Shown: piece after piece, positions 1 through 8,300 of the stretch
Position numbering within the stretch: position 1 is the stretch's first letter
Layout of the letters: each line of letters opens with the position of its first letter
From: Verrucomicrobiia bacterium
GTDB lineage: Bacteria > Verrucomicrobiota > Verrucomicrobiia > JABWAM01
Reading direction: 5' to 3'
DNA: 18,259 nt
NCBI GenBank assembly: GCA_013360985.1
Contig: JABWAM010000015.1
Location: forward strand, 1-18,259
Position numbers and translations under genes: made by a program
Notes under the pieces: generated by a model
Database searches by the model: none
What the model saw: the letters and a program-made list of their open reading frames with translations, nothing else
Told to the model about the DNA's origin: nothing

Positions 1-285
1 AACGGCCGTCCGGATCCGCGGTCCCTCCTTCGGCATCTGGGGCAGCGCGGCATCGTCCGCGTCCTTCTCGAAGGAGGCGGCGAAACCCTCGCGAGCTTCT
101 TCGAAGCGCGCCAGGTGGACGCTGTCGCCTTTTTCCTCGCGCCGATGATCCTGGGAGGAATCGGCGCCCGACGCGCCGTCGCCGGACGCGGCTTCCGTTT
201 CTGGCGTCTCGGGCCGCGAATCGACGATCTGCGTCTCACACGCCTCGGCGCCGATCTCCTCGTCCGGGGGCGCGTGATCCGGTAA
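1..285 (+). CDS. ribD: RibD C-terminal reductase domain, 3' fragment of a riboflavin biosynthesis gene
   Basis: The frame is open from the first base of the window to a TAA at 283-285, giving the last 94 residues of a protein whose start lies upstream. It contains a LLEGGGETLASFF stretch followed by VDAVAFFLAPMILGG and a later RLGPRIDDLRL. This is the signature of the NADPH-dependent reductase domain of RibD (dihydrofolate reductase-like fold), which reduces the ribosylamino-pyrimidine intermediate in cytosolic riboflavin synthesis. The glycine-rich LEGGG and the A-P-x-x-L-G-G motif are the family hallmarks. A stand-alone RibD-C/DHFR-like reductase without the deaminase domain cannot be excluded, because the N-terminal half is outside the window. 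No terminator is obvious after the stop. Confidence 0.85.
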   Translation, partial: NGRPDPRSLLRHLGQRGIVRVLLEGGGETLASFFEARQVDAVAFFLAPMILGGIGARRAVAGRGFRFWRLGPRIDDLRLTRLGADLLVRGRVIR

Positions 286-438
286 TCCACGCCGAGAGGC
301 CTCTCGCGATCCACTCGCGAACGCGCAGCGCGGGAACGACTGCGGCCTCCGCCGCTTCGTTCTACGGATCAACTTCGCTTCAAAGAGAAATCCTCCTCCT
401 CCAATCCTCGCGTTGGCGCTTGCCCGCGCTGCGGCGTC

Positions 439-1326
439 ATGCGAGAAGTGCAGAGTGCCCCGGTGAAACCGCCTTCCTCCATCAACGGCCAGACCCGCTT
501 CGTCGCCGTCCTCGGCCATCCGATTGCGCATACGGCTTCCCCGGCGATGCACAACGCCGCCTTCGACGCGCTCGGGATGAACTGGCGCTACCTCGCGCTC
601 GACGTGGATCCCGCGCGACTCGGTCCCGCGCTCCGGGGACTCGCCCTCTGCGGGTTTGTCGGCGTGAACTGCACCATCCCGCACAAACGGATCGCCTTTC
701 GCGAAGCGGACTGCCTCGATTCCAGCGCGCGCATCGCCGAGGCCGCCAACACCCTCGTCTTTCGCTTGCGCCGGGGAACGCCTTTCCTCCATGGCTACAG
801 CACCGACGGCTACGGCATCCTCGCGGCGCTTCGCGAAGAGTTCGGGTTCCACCCCAAGGGACGCGCCGTCGCGATCCTCGGCTGCGGCGGCGCCGGACAG
901 AGCGCGGCGATCCAGTTCGCGCTCGCCGGCGCGAAACGCCTCATCCTCCTCAACCGCACGCGCGCGAAAGCGCTTGCCGTCGCGCGCCGCGTCCGCGCGC
1001 TCCGTCCGCGCGTCGAGTGCCTTCTCGATCCCACCCCGTGCGACCTGCTCGTCCAGGGCACCAGCCTCGGCCTCCGGAAGGACGACCGCTGCCCCTTGGA
1101 CGCCTCGCTCCTCGCGAAGCTGGATCCCTGTTGCTTTCTCGAGATGATCTACCGCCCCGCCGAGACGCCGGCCCTGCGTCTGGCGCGCCGCCGGGGCTGC
1201 CGCGTCGCCAACGGGCTTTCGATGCTCCTGCATCAGGGGGCGCGCGCTTTCGAGATCTGGACGAACCGCAGGGCGCCCGTCGAAACGATGCGCCGTGCGC
1301 TGCGCCGCGAGGTGTATGGCCGCTGA
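439..1326 (+). CDS. aroE: Shikimate dehydrogenase (AroE)
   Basis: The 295-residue product reduces 3-dehydroshikimate to shikimate with NADPH, in the cytosolic aromatic amino acid pathway. The N-terminal substrate domain shows GHPIAHTASPAMHN (the usual HSxSP has Thr in place of the first Ser) and VNCTIPHK, whose Lys83 is the catalytic lysine. EAANTL and GYSTDGYG follow, the latter with the conserved Asp123. The NADP-binding domain has GCGGAGQSA and NRTRAKA, then EMIYRPAETPAL and NGLSMLLHQGARAFEIW near the C-terminus. Length is close to the usual 270-290 residues. The chosen ATG has no visible Shine-Dalgarno sequence. A GTG at 463 (Val9) is a possible later start, since the conserved domain only begins around residue 20. 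The gene stands 153 bp after ribD and 93 bp before the prepilin peptidase. Confidence 0.93.
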   Translation: MREVQSAPVKPPSSINGQTRFVAVLGHPIAHTASPAMHNAAFDALGMNWRYLALDVDPARLGPALRGLALCGFVGVNCTIPHKRIAFREADCLDSSARIAEAANTLVFRLRRGTPFLHGYSTDGYGILAALREEFGFHPKGRAVAILGCGGAGQSAAIQFALAGAKRLILLNRTRAKALAVARRVRALRPRVECLLDPTPCDLLVQGTSLGLRKDDRCPLDASLLAKLDPCCFLEMIYRPAETPALRLARRRGCRVANGLSMLLHQGARAFEIWTNRRAPVETMRRALRREVYGR

Positions 1327-1419
1327 ATCCTCCCGCGCAGGCGGCCGTCTCCGCCCTTTTCCTACGGCGTCGCGCCCCGCGCGTCCCGTCCGAGGTTTCC
1401 TCCGCTTTCCCACCGCCCC

Positions 1420-2511
1420 ATGAGCGCCGCTCTCGACGCCGTCCCCTCGTGGTTCTGGACCGCCCTGGCCGCCGTGCTCGGCGCGGTCGTCGGCAGCTTT
1501 CTCAACGTCTGCATCCACCGAATGCCGCGCGATGAATCCATCGTTCGTCCGCGCTCCCGCTGTCCCGGCTGCCGCGCGACCCTCGCCTGGCACGACAACC
1601 TCCCCCTCCTGAGCTGGATCCTCCTCGGGGGCAAATGCCGCGGATGCGGAATGCGGATTTCTCCGCGCTATGCGATCGTGGAGATCGCGACGGCCCTGCT
1701 CTTTGTCGCAATCTGGCGCGTCTTCGCGCCCGCCGAGGCCTTCGCCTACACCCTCTTCGCCTGCGGACTCGTCGCCGCGACCTTCATTGACTTCGAACAC
1801 TTCATCATCCCCGACCGCATCACCCTCGGCAGCGTGCTGGCGGGCGTCTTTTTGAGCGGGATGACCCCCTCGCTTCAGAACGCCGAACGCCATTCCGCCG
1901 GCGCGCTCTGGAGTCTCGCCGGCGCCGCCGTCGGTTACGCGACGCTCCGGCTCGTCGTAGAAATCGGCAAGAAGATCTTCGGCGTGAAACGCATCGAGTT
2001 TCCACATCCCACCGAAGTCTTTCTGACGCCCGAGGGCCTGCGCTTCGGCGACGAATCGGAGGCGTGGGAAAACATCTTTTCCCGAGAATCCGATGAACTC
2101 CGCTTCGGAGCGATCGGCGTGCGCCTCGGCGAGAGGACGTGGGATCGGGCGGTCATCCGGGTCCGATGGAAAGAGGCGCGCGTGAACGACGAATCGTTTC
2201 CTCTCGAATCGCTCGGCGAACTCATGGCCGTCACGAAACGGATCGAGATTCCACGCGAGGCGATGGGCCTGGGCGACGTCAAGTTCCTCGCGGGCATCGG
2301 AGCTTTCCTCGGGCCCCAGGCGATCTTCTTCGTCATCCTGATCTCGTCGATCCTGGGCTCCGCGATCGGCCTCCTCATGATGCTCGCCGCGAAACGCGGC
2401 TGGGGATTCAAGATTCCTTACGGCCCTTATCTCGCCGCCGCCGCGCTCCTCTGGCTGTTCTCCGGCTCGGCGTGGTGGTCCGCCTGGACGCGAGGCCTTT
2501 CCCTCTTCTGA
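1420..2511 (+). CDS. pilD: Type IV prepilin leader peptidase / N-methyltransferase (A24A aspartic protease) with large insert
   Basis: This 363-residue inner-membrane enzyme cleaves the leader of type IV pilin-like proteins and usually methylates the new N-terminus. After a first membrane segment (about residues 12-32) comes the GSFLNVCIHRMP motif. It is followed by a cytoplasmic zinc-type domain with CPGC (Cys48, Cys51) and CRGC (Cys73, Cys76), then PRYAIVEI. The two catalytic aspartates are visible: Asp124 in FIDFEHFIIPD and Asp286 in MGLGDVKFLAGIGAFLG. The C-terminal IPYGPYLAAAALL is also typical. Standard family members have about 250-290 residues. The extra length here lies between the two catalytic Asp motifs, at about residues 188-275, as a hydrophilic charged domain. 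No pilin or secretion genes are adjacent. No clear ribosome-binding site is seen. Confidence 0.93.
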   Translation: MSAALDAVPSWFWTALAAVLGAVVGSFLNVCIHRMPRDESIVRPRSRCPGCRATLAWHDNLPLLSWILLGGKCRGCGMRISPRYAIVEIATALLFVAIWRVFAPAEAFAYTLFACGLVAATFIDFEHFIIPDRITLGSVLAGVFLSGMTPSLQNAERHSAGALWSLAGAAVGYATLRLVVEIGKKIFGVKRIEFPHPTEVFLTPEGLRFGDESEAWENIFSRESDELRFGAIGVRLGERTWDRAVIRVRWKEARVNDESFPLESLGELMAVTKRIEIPREAMGLGDVKFLAGIGAFLGPQAIFFVILISSILGSAIGLLMMLAAKRGWGFKIPYGPYLAAAALLWLFSGSAWWSAWTRGLSLF

Positions 2512-2521
2512 ACGCCCCGAG

Positions 2522-2537
2522 CCGCGCGATCGCGCGG
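2522..2537. repeat. 16-bp perfect palindrome just after pilD stop
   Basis: CCGCGCGATCGCGCGG reads the same on both strands and starts 11 bp after the prepilin peptidase stop codon. Flanking GAGCC and GGCTC extend the pairing imperfectly. It could form a stem at the end of the pilD transcript, but there is no following T-run, so calling it an intrinsic terminator would be an overreach. It directly precedes the conserved part of the intergenic repeat. Confidence 0.5.
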
Positions 2538-2538
2538 A

Positions 2539-2723
2539 GGCTCGGCCGGCGGCCTCGCCCTCCCTTTCCACCGTCCATGCTTGAGGAAAATCCGCTCGGT
2601 CGCGAAGCGAGGCATGGCGCCGACGCCGGCGGCGCCGCGGCCGCGGCTTGAGTCCAAAATGGTGCGAGGGCGTCGCATGTTCCTCGACCGAGGATGGACT
2701 CCCCCTATGCCTTCCGCGGGGAT
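2539..2723 (+). repeat. Dispersed modular intergenic repeat, copy 1 (lacks the 5' module)
   Basis: This non-coding block fills most of the 280-bp gap between pilD and the polysaccharide cluster. The stretch from GGCTCGGCCGGCGG (2539) to TCCAAAATGG (2662) matches the reverse complement of the block at 10855-11152. I count 3 differences in about 124 bases, the first 70 being identical. The stretch 2663-2723 matches 18101-18161 with one difference in 61. It holds a GC-rich stem at 2616-2636 (9-base arms with one mismatch, 3-base loop), a TGCGA/TCGCA stem at 2663-2677 and a CCTCG/CGAGG stem at 2682-2693. The roughly 100-bp 5' module seen in the other copies is absent here. I do not see a protein-coding signal, although an open frame on the minus strand is shared between copies. 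Confidence 0.85.
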
Positions 2724-2724
2724 T

Positions 2725-2741
2725 GGGAGGGAACGCCTCCC
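2725..2741. promoter_or_regulatory. Inverted repeat GGGAGG/CCTCCC directly upstream of a TTGACA box
   Basis: GGGAGG (2725-2730) and CCTCCC (2736-2741) are perfect complements separated by 5 bases. The right arm ends one base before the TTGACA at 2743. The position is suitable for an operator of the downstream polysaccharide cluster. It may equally be a chance GC-rich hairpin. Confidence 0.3.
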
Positions 2742-2742
2742 G

Positions 2743-2771
2743 TTGACAGTCCCCTCCCGAAGGCCTCATCC
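2743..2771 (+). promoter_or_regulatory. Possible sigma70-type promoter of the polysaccharide cluster
   Basis: A perfect TTGACA lies at 2743-2748. At 17-bp spacing the hexamer is TCATCC (2766-2771), a poor match to TATAAT, so the call rests mainly on the -35 box. The start codon at 2792 follows about 20 bp later. The box starts 19 bp after the conserved end of repeat copy 1. Confidence 0.3.
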
Positions 2772-2791
2772 TGCGTGAACGCTCCTGCCCA

Positions 2792-5344
2792 ATGCCCGAC
2801 CCGACGCTCAACGCTTCTCCTCGCGTTTTTGCCAACTCGAAGTTCTTCTTCCACCGAGGCCGGAAGTTCTTTGTAAGAGGCGCGACCTACGGACCGCTTC
2901 CTCCTCACGAGGAGGAAGGCGTCCAAATCTTTCTTCCTCCGCGAGATCGTGCGCGCGCCGATCTCCTCCAGATGGCCGACGCGGGGATCAACGTCGTCCG
3001 TCTCTATCATCCGCCGCCGGAATGGTTCCTCGACGAATGCGAACGCGCCGGACTGGCCGCCTACGTGACGATCCCCTGGGAGCAGCATGTCTGCTTCCTT
3101 GACGAGCGCGCTACGCGCCGCTCGATCCGAGAGCGGGTGACCTCCGCCGTTCGGGCGCATCGCGGGCATCCGGCGCTTTTCGCCTGGGCGGTCGGCAACG
3201 AGATCCCCGCCGGCATCGTTCGTTGGTACGGTTCGCGCAAAATCGAAGGTTTTCTCGACGAACTCTTGGACGCCGCGCGTCAAGCCGATCCCTCCCCTCT
3301 CTACACCTACGCGAACTATCCGCCCACCGAATATCTGCAGCCGAACGCCCTCGATTTCTTCTCCTACAACGTCTATCTGCACCGCCCGCGCGATTTCGAG
3401 CGCTACCTGGCGCGCCTCCAAAATCTCGCGGGTGAAAAACCGCTCATCATCAGCGAGTTCGGCATGGATACGGTCCGCCATTCGCAGGAGGAACAGGCGG
3501 AGCTCCTGAAAGGACACATCGGCGCCGTCGCCCGCCTCGGGCTCGCGGGAACGATCCTCTTCGCTTGGACCGACGAATGGTTCACCGGCGGAAGCCTGAT
3601 CGAGGATTGGAAGTTCGGCCTCGTGGACGCCGCGCGCGTGCCGAAGAAGGCCCTCGCCGAAGTCAGCGCCCTCTTCAAAGGGCATCCGCGCATTCCGCTC
3701 CCGCGCACTCCGCCGGTCTCCGTCGTCGTCTGCTCCTACAACGGCGCGCGCACGCTCGACGCCTGCCTCACCTCGCTGCTCCAGATGAACTATCCCGACT
3801 ACGAGGTGATCCTCGTGGACGACGGTTCCACCGATCCCACCGAACAGATCGCGCGGGAGTTTCCGTCGGTTCGCTATCTGCGCCAGGAAAACCTCGGCCT
3901 CAGCGTGGCGCGCAACGTCGGGATGCGCGCCGCCCGCGGCGAGATCATCGCCTACACCGACAGCGATTGCATGGCCGACAAAGATTGGCTCTATTATCTC
4001 GTCGGCACGCTCGATCAGGGAGGCTTCGGCGGCGTAGGCGGCCCGAACGTTTCCCCTCCCGCGCAGAACCATGTGCAGGCGTGCGTCGCCGCTTCCCCGG
4101 GCCAGCCGAGCCATGTGCTCCTCGACGATTCGGAAGCGGAGCATGTGCCCGGCTGCAACATGGCCTTTTATCGCTGGGCGCTCGAACTCGTGGGCGGCTT
4201 CGATCCCGAGTATCGCAAGGCGGGCGACGACGTGGACCTCTGCTGGCGGCTCATGCAACGGGGGCTGCGCATCGGCTTCAGCCCCTCGGCGATCGTGTGG
4301 CATCACCGCCGCTTCAACGTCCGCGCCTATTTCCGTCAGCAGGAGGGATACGGCGAAGCCGAAGCCCTGCTGCGCTTCAAGCACCTTGTCTACTTCGGTC
4401 CGACCGGATCGGCCCGCTGGCGAGGACGGGTCTACGGCGGCGCCCGCTTCTCCTCCCTCTTTCACCGGCCGATCATCTACCATGGCGTTTTCGGCCTGGG
4501 CCTTTTCCAGTGCGTCTATCCGGGCCGTTCCTCGGACCTGGTGCTCTTCATGGGAAGCATCGAATGGAACCTCATGGCGCTCGCCGCGCTCCTCGTCTCC
4601 CTGCAGATCCCCGCGATCTGGTATCTTCCCGCGGCGATGATCGCGGGATCCTTTGGCGTCGCGATTTCCTACGCCCTGCGCGCGCGCGTCGAAACGCGCC
4701 ATCGCCGCCCCTGGAGCCCCCTCCTGATCGCCGCCCTCGCTTTCTGGCAGCCCATCGCCCGCGGCTGGGCGCGCTACTCGACCTGGGTCCGCAAAAAGCG
4801 CACCCCGCGGCGGATCGTTGAAGCGAAAAGCGCGAGCCGCGCGCAGGTGGTCGAATGGGATCGGCCCGCCCTTCTTTCGTTTTGGAACGAAGAGGGCGTC
4901 GGCCGCGAACACTTCCTGCCCGCCCTCAAGGCGCGCCTTGATCGGGAAGGCTGGAAATACTCCGCCGACACCGGTTGGACGAATTGGGACTACCAGGTGT
5001 ACGGAAACCGCTGGTGGATGATCCGCGTGCTGTCCCTCACGGAGGAGCACGGCGGCGGCAAACGCCTCACGCGCGTGCGCCTTCACCCAAGCCCGACCGT
5101 TTTCGCCCGGATGATCGGCGTGCCCATCGCCGTCCTGAGCTTCCTCGCGTGGCTGCGCTTTGCGGCGACCACTTCCCCCGAAGGCTATCGCCTCATCGGC
5201 GCGTGGTTCTGCGCCGTCGTCGTCTGGATGCTCGCCCTGCTCTGGGCTTCCACCCGCCTCCGCCATCGCGTCGCCCAGATCGTGGACCTCGCCGCCCACG
5301 ACACGAAGCTCTCCTCGCTCCGCGCGCGGCGGAAATGGTTTTGA
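2792..5344 (+). CDS. Membrane family 2 glycosyltransferase fused to an N-terminal GH2/GH5-like glycosidase domain
   Basis: The 850-residue product has three visible parts. Residues about 10-300 look like a clan-A TIM-barrel glycosidase (GH2/GH5-like). Glu137 in AVGNEIPA sits at the usual acid/base Asn-Glu position, and Glu222 in IISEFGMD at the nucleophile position. Residues about 308-560 are a GT2 domain starting PPVSVVVCSYNG, with Asp343/Asp344 in VDDGS, the DSD metal motif (390-392), GDDVDLCWR (Asp479, Asp480, Asp482) and SPSAIVWHHRR. Hydrophobic segments around 583-667 and 770-815 anchor it in the membrane. Between them, about residues 677-770 form a hydrophilic Trp/Tyr-rich domain that I do not recognise. 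No signal peptide precedes the glycosidase-like domain, so it may sit in the cytoplasm with the GT2 domain. It is the first gene of a three-gene run, 22 bp before the next. The polymer made is unknown. Confidence 0.85.
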   Translation: MPDPTLNASPRVFANSKFFFHRGRKFFVRGATYGPLPPHEEEGVQIFLPPRDRARADLLQMADAGINVVRLYHPPPEWFLDECERAGLAAYVTIPWEQHVCFLDERATRRSIRERVTSAVRAHRGHPALFAWAVGNEIPAGIVRWYGSRKIEGFLDELLDAARQADPSPLYTYANYPPTEYLQPNALDFFSYNVYLHRPRDFERYLARLQNLAGEKPLIISEFGMDTVRHSQEEQAELLKGHIGAVARLGLAGTILFAWTDEWFTGGSLIEDWKFGLVDAARVPKKALAEVSALFKGHPRIPLPRTPPVSVVVCSYNGARTLDACLTSLLQMNYPDYEVILVDDGSTDPTEQIAREFPSVRYLRQENLGLSVARNVGMRAARGEIIAYTDSDCMADKDWLYYLVGTLDQGGFGGVGGPNVSPPAQNHVQACVAASPGQPSHVLLDDSEAEHVPGCNMAFYRWALELVGGFDPEYRKAGDDVDLCWRLMQRGLRIGFSPSAIVWHHRRFNVRAYFRQQEGYGEAEALLRFKHLVYFGPTGSARWRGRVYGGARFSSLFHRPIIYHGVFGLGLFQCVYPGRSSDLVLFMGSIEWNLMALAALLVSLQIPAIWYLPAAMIAGSFGVAISYALRARVETRHRRPWSPLLIAALAFWQPIARGWARYSTWVRKKRTPRRIVEAKSASRAQVVEWDRPALLSFWNEEGVGREHFLPALKARLDREGWKYSADTGWTNWDYQVYGNRWWMIRVLSLTEEHGGGKRLTRVRLHPSPTVFARMIGVPIAVLSFLAWLRFAATTSPEGYRLIGAWFCAVVVWMLALLWASTRLRHRVAQIVDLAAHDTKLSSLRARRKWF

Positions 5345-5366
5345 TCTCCCGTAGCGTCCCCTCCCG

Positions 5367-8300
5367 ATGAATGCCTCCGCGCCGCCGCGGCGATTCATCT
5401 TCCACGACGCGCGCGGACGGCGCTGGAAGATTGTCCGTCTCATTGCGATCGTCGTTCTCGCGGCGGCATTCGCCTCCGCTCTCCTCTTCGTCCGATCCCT
5501 TCTCCAACGTCCCGCCCTGCGCCTTCCGACTTCGGTGACGGCGCTCCGCTCCCAACTCCGGGCGCTCCAACACCCGCCGCCGCCGCCGCGGAAATTCGCG
5601 CAGCGGAGAGACTCCCCTTTTCCGCGGCATACCCTCGGCGCGATTGAACGCGAGCGCCGCCGATCCGCCGCCGATGCCCGCTCTCGTCCCGGCAGCTTCC
5701 TCACGCTCGGTTTTCTCGACGAAGAAGACCCCGTGACGCTCGCTTCGCTGGCACGCGCCGCGCCGCATCTCACGCACCTGTGCGCGCGCTGGATCACCCT
5801 CGCCAACGAACGGCTCGATCTCGTCTTTCGCGTGGCGCCGGAAACGCGGCGCCTCGTTCGTCAGTTCGATCTCAAGCCCATCGCGCTACTCACCAACGAA
5901 CTCGACGGCTGGCGGGGCGACCTCATCGCCGCGCTCGTGACCGGACCCGAAGAACGGCGCGCCGCGTTCATTGAACGCGCCGTCCGCCTCGCGAAATCGG
6001 GACGTTGCGAGGGAATCGCCGTGGACTTCGAAGATGTCGGCGCCGACTACGCCAACGACTTCAACGACTTTCTGATCCGCTTCGCCGCGCGCTGCCGCGA
6101 GGAACGCCTCCTCTTCCTCGTGTGCGTCCCCGTCGGCTGGGATGCCCTCGTCTTCGACCTCGATCTCCTCGTGGAGCATGCCGACTTCCTCATTGCGATA
6201 CTCTGCAACGAAAACTCTCGCCACGACCCCCCCGGACCGCTCGCGTCGCAACCTTGGTTCGAGCGTTGGCTTCATCGCATGCTGGAATTTGGGCGTCCGG
6301 GACGCTGGATCGTCACCCTCGGAAACTTCGGCTGCGACTGGCCCGTTCGCGGCCCCGTGGGCAGAGAAATCTCCTTCGCCGAAGCGATGAGCCTCGTCGA
6401 CCGCGTCGAACCCGTAGAGGTGGAGTGGAATACTCCTGAAAGCAATCCCACGTTCTCCTACGCGAAGGACGAGGAGCAACACACCGTATGGTTCCTGGAC
6501 GCCGCTACGGCCTTCAACCAGGCCCGCGCCGCCCGCGCCGCCGGAGCGGCGGGGCTTGGCGTCTGGAAACTCGGCTGCGAAGACCCTCTCATCTGGGCCG
6601 CGCTCGACTTGGCCCGCCGTCGCTCGCCCCGCGCCGAGGATTGGGCGCCGCTCGCGCGCATGGAATTCCCGGAACACATCACCCACACCGGCGAGGGCGA
6701 AATCCTTCGGATCCACCCGGAAAACGCGCCAGGCCTTCGCGCCTTTGACCTCCTGCCCTCCGGCCAGGCACGGACGCATTATCTCGACGCCCCGCGTTCC
6801 GTCGAAGTCGAACACCGCGGCGCGGTCCTCCCGAACTGGGTCGCCCTGACTTTCGACGACGGCCCCGACCGGAAGTGGACCCCGCGAATCCTCGAGATCC
6901 TCAAGGAGGAAGGAATCCATGCCACCTTCTTTATCGTCGGGAGCGCCGCGGAGAAAAATCCCGATCTCGTCGCGCGCATCGTCCGGGAAGGGCATGAGAT
7001 CGGTATCCACACCTATACGCACCCCGATCTCTCGGAAACGCCCAGGGTGCAACTCGACCTCGAGCTCAACGCCACGCAGCGGCTCATCGAAGCGCTCACG
7101 GGCCGTTCCACTACGCTCTTCCGTCCTCCCTATGCCGCCGATTCCCGCCCTCAAACCATGGCGGAAATCCGCCCCATTCTCCGCGCCCAGGAGCTGGGGT
7201 ACCTCACCCTCTGCGAAAACATTGATTCGCGCGATTGGGAGCGCCCGGGCGCGGAGGAAATCCTTCGCCGCATCAAGGAATTCCGCGCCAACGGTTCGGT
7301 GGTCCTTCTCCACGACGGCGGAGGCGACCGCAGCCAGACCGTCGAAGCGCTCCGCCCGATGATCCGTTGGCTCCGCGCGTCGCACCATCGCCCGGTGCGC
7401 TTCGTGACGGCCAGCGAGCTTGCCGGAGTCTCGCGCGACCAGGCAATGCCCCTCGTTCAGAACGCCGAGCGCGGCACGATCCGGACCACCACCTTCGGCC
7501 TTTCGGTCATGCACGGATTCATCGAGCTTCTCTCCGCCTTCCTGATCGTCGCGACCCTCTTCGTCGTCCTCCGCGCCGGCTTCATCGCCGCGCTGGCCAT
7601 CCGTCAGTCGCGGCAGCCTGATCCGCCCATTCCCTCGAAACTTCCTCCGATCAGCATCCTTCTCGCCGCATACAACGAAGAGAGGGTGATCGAGGCCGCA
7701 GTCCGTTCCGCGCTGGATGCCGGCTACCCCGGACCGATCGAGGTGATCGTTGTGGACGACGGCTCCCACGACGCAACCGCCGCCGTCGTCCGATCCGCCT
7801 TCAAGGAGGACGCGCGCGTGCGCCTGATCTCCCAACCCAACGCCGGAAAGGCCGGCGCCCTCCGCGCCGCGTGCGCCGCGAGCCGCCACGAGATCCTCGT
7901 CACCCTCGACGCCGACACGCGCGTCGGACGCGGGGCGCTCTCCCGACTTGTCGCCGCGCTCCTCGCCGATCCGGACGCCGGCGCCGTCTCGGGAAACGCG
8001 CGCGTCGGCAATCGCCGTTGTCGTCTGGCGAAGTTTCAAGCGATCGAGTACACGGCGGGATTCAATCTCGATCGCCGCGCCTTCGCCCTCCTCAACTGCA
8101 TCACGGTCGTGCCGGGCGCCATCGGCGCGTATCGGCGGGCCGCGATTGCCATGGCCGGAGAATTCTCCGCCGACACCCTCGCTGAAGACACCGATCTCAC
8201 CATGCAAATTCGCAAAGACGGTTGGCGCATCGCCTACGCCCCGCGCGCGTTCGGCTGGACCGAATGCCCCGAAACCGCGCGCGACCTCCTCAAGCAACGC

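Noticed and set aside
287..305. GAGAGGCCTCTC palindrome after the ribD stop, considered as a terminator
   Set aside because: Stem only six bases without a loop or T-run. Such short GC palindromes are common here.
2705..5806. 1033-codon open frame on the minus strand opposite the first glycosyltransferase
   Set aside because: It mirrors the plus-strand gene, has low-complexity Arg/Glu/Gly-rich composition with no recognisable domain, and runs across the start of the next gene. High GC3 produces such antisense frames.
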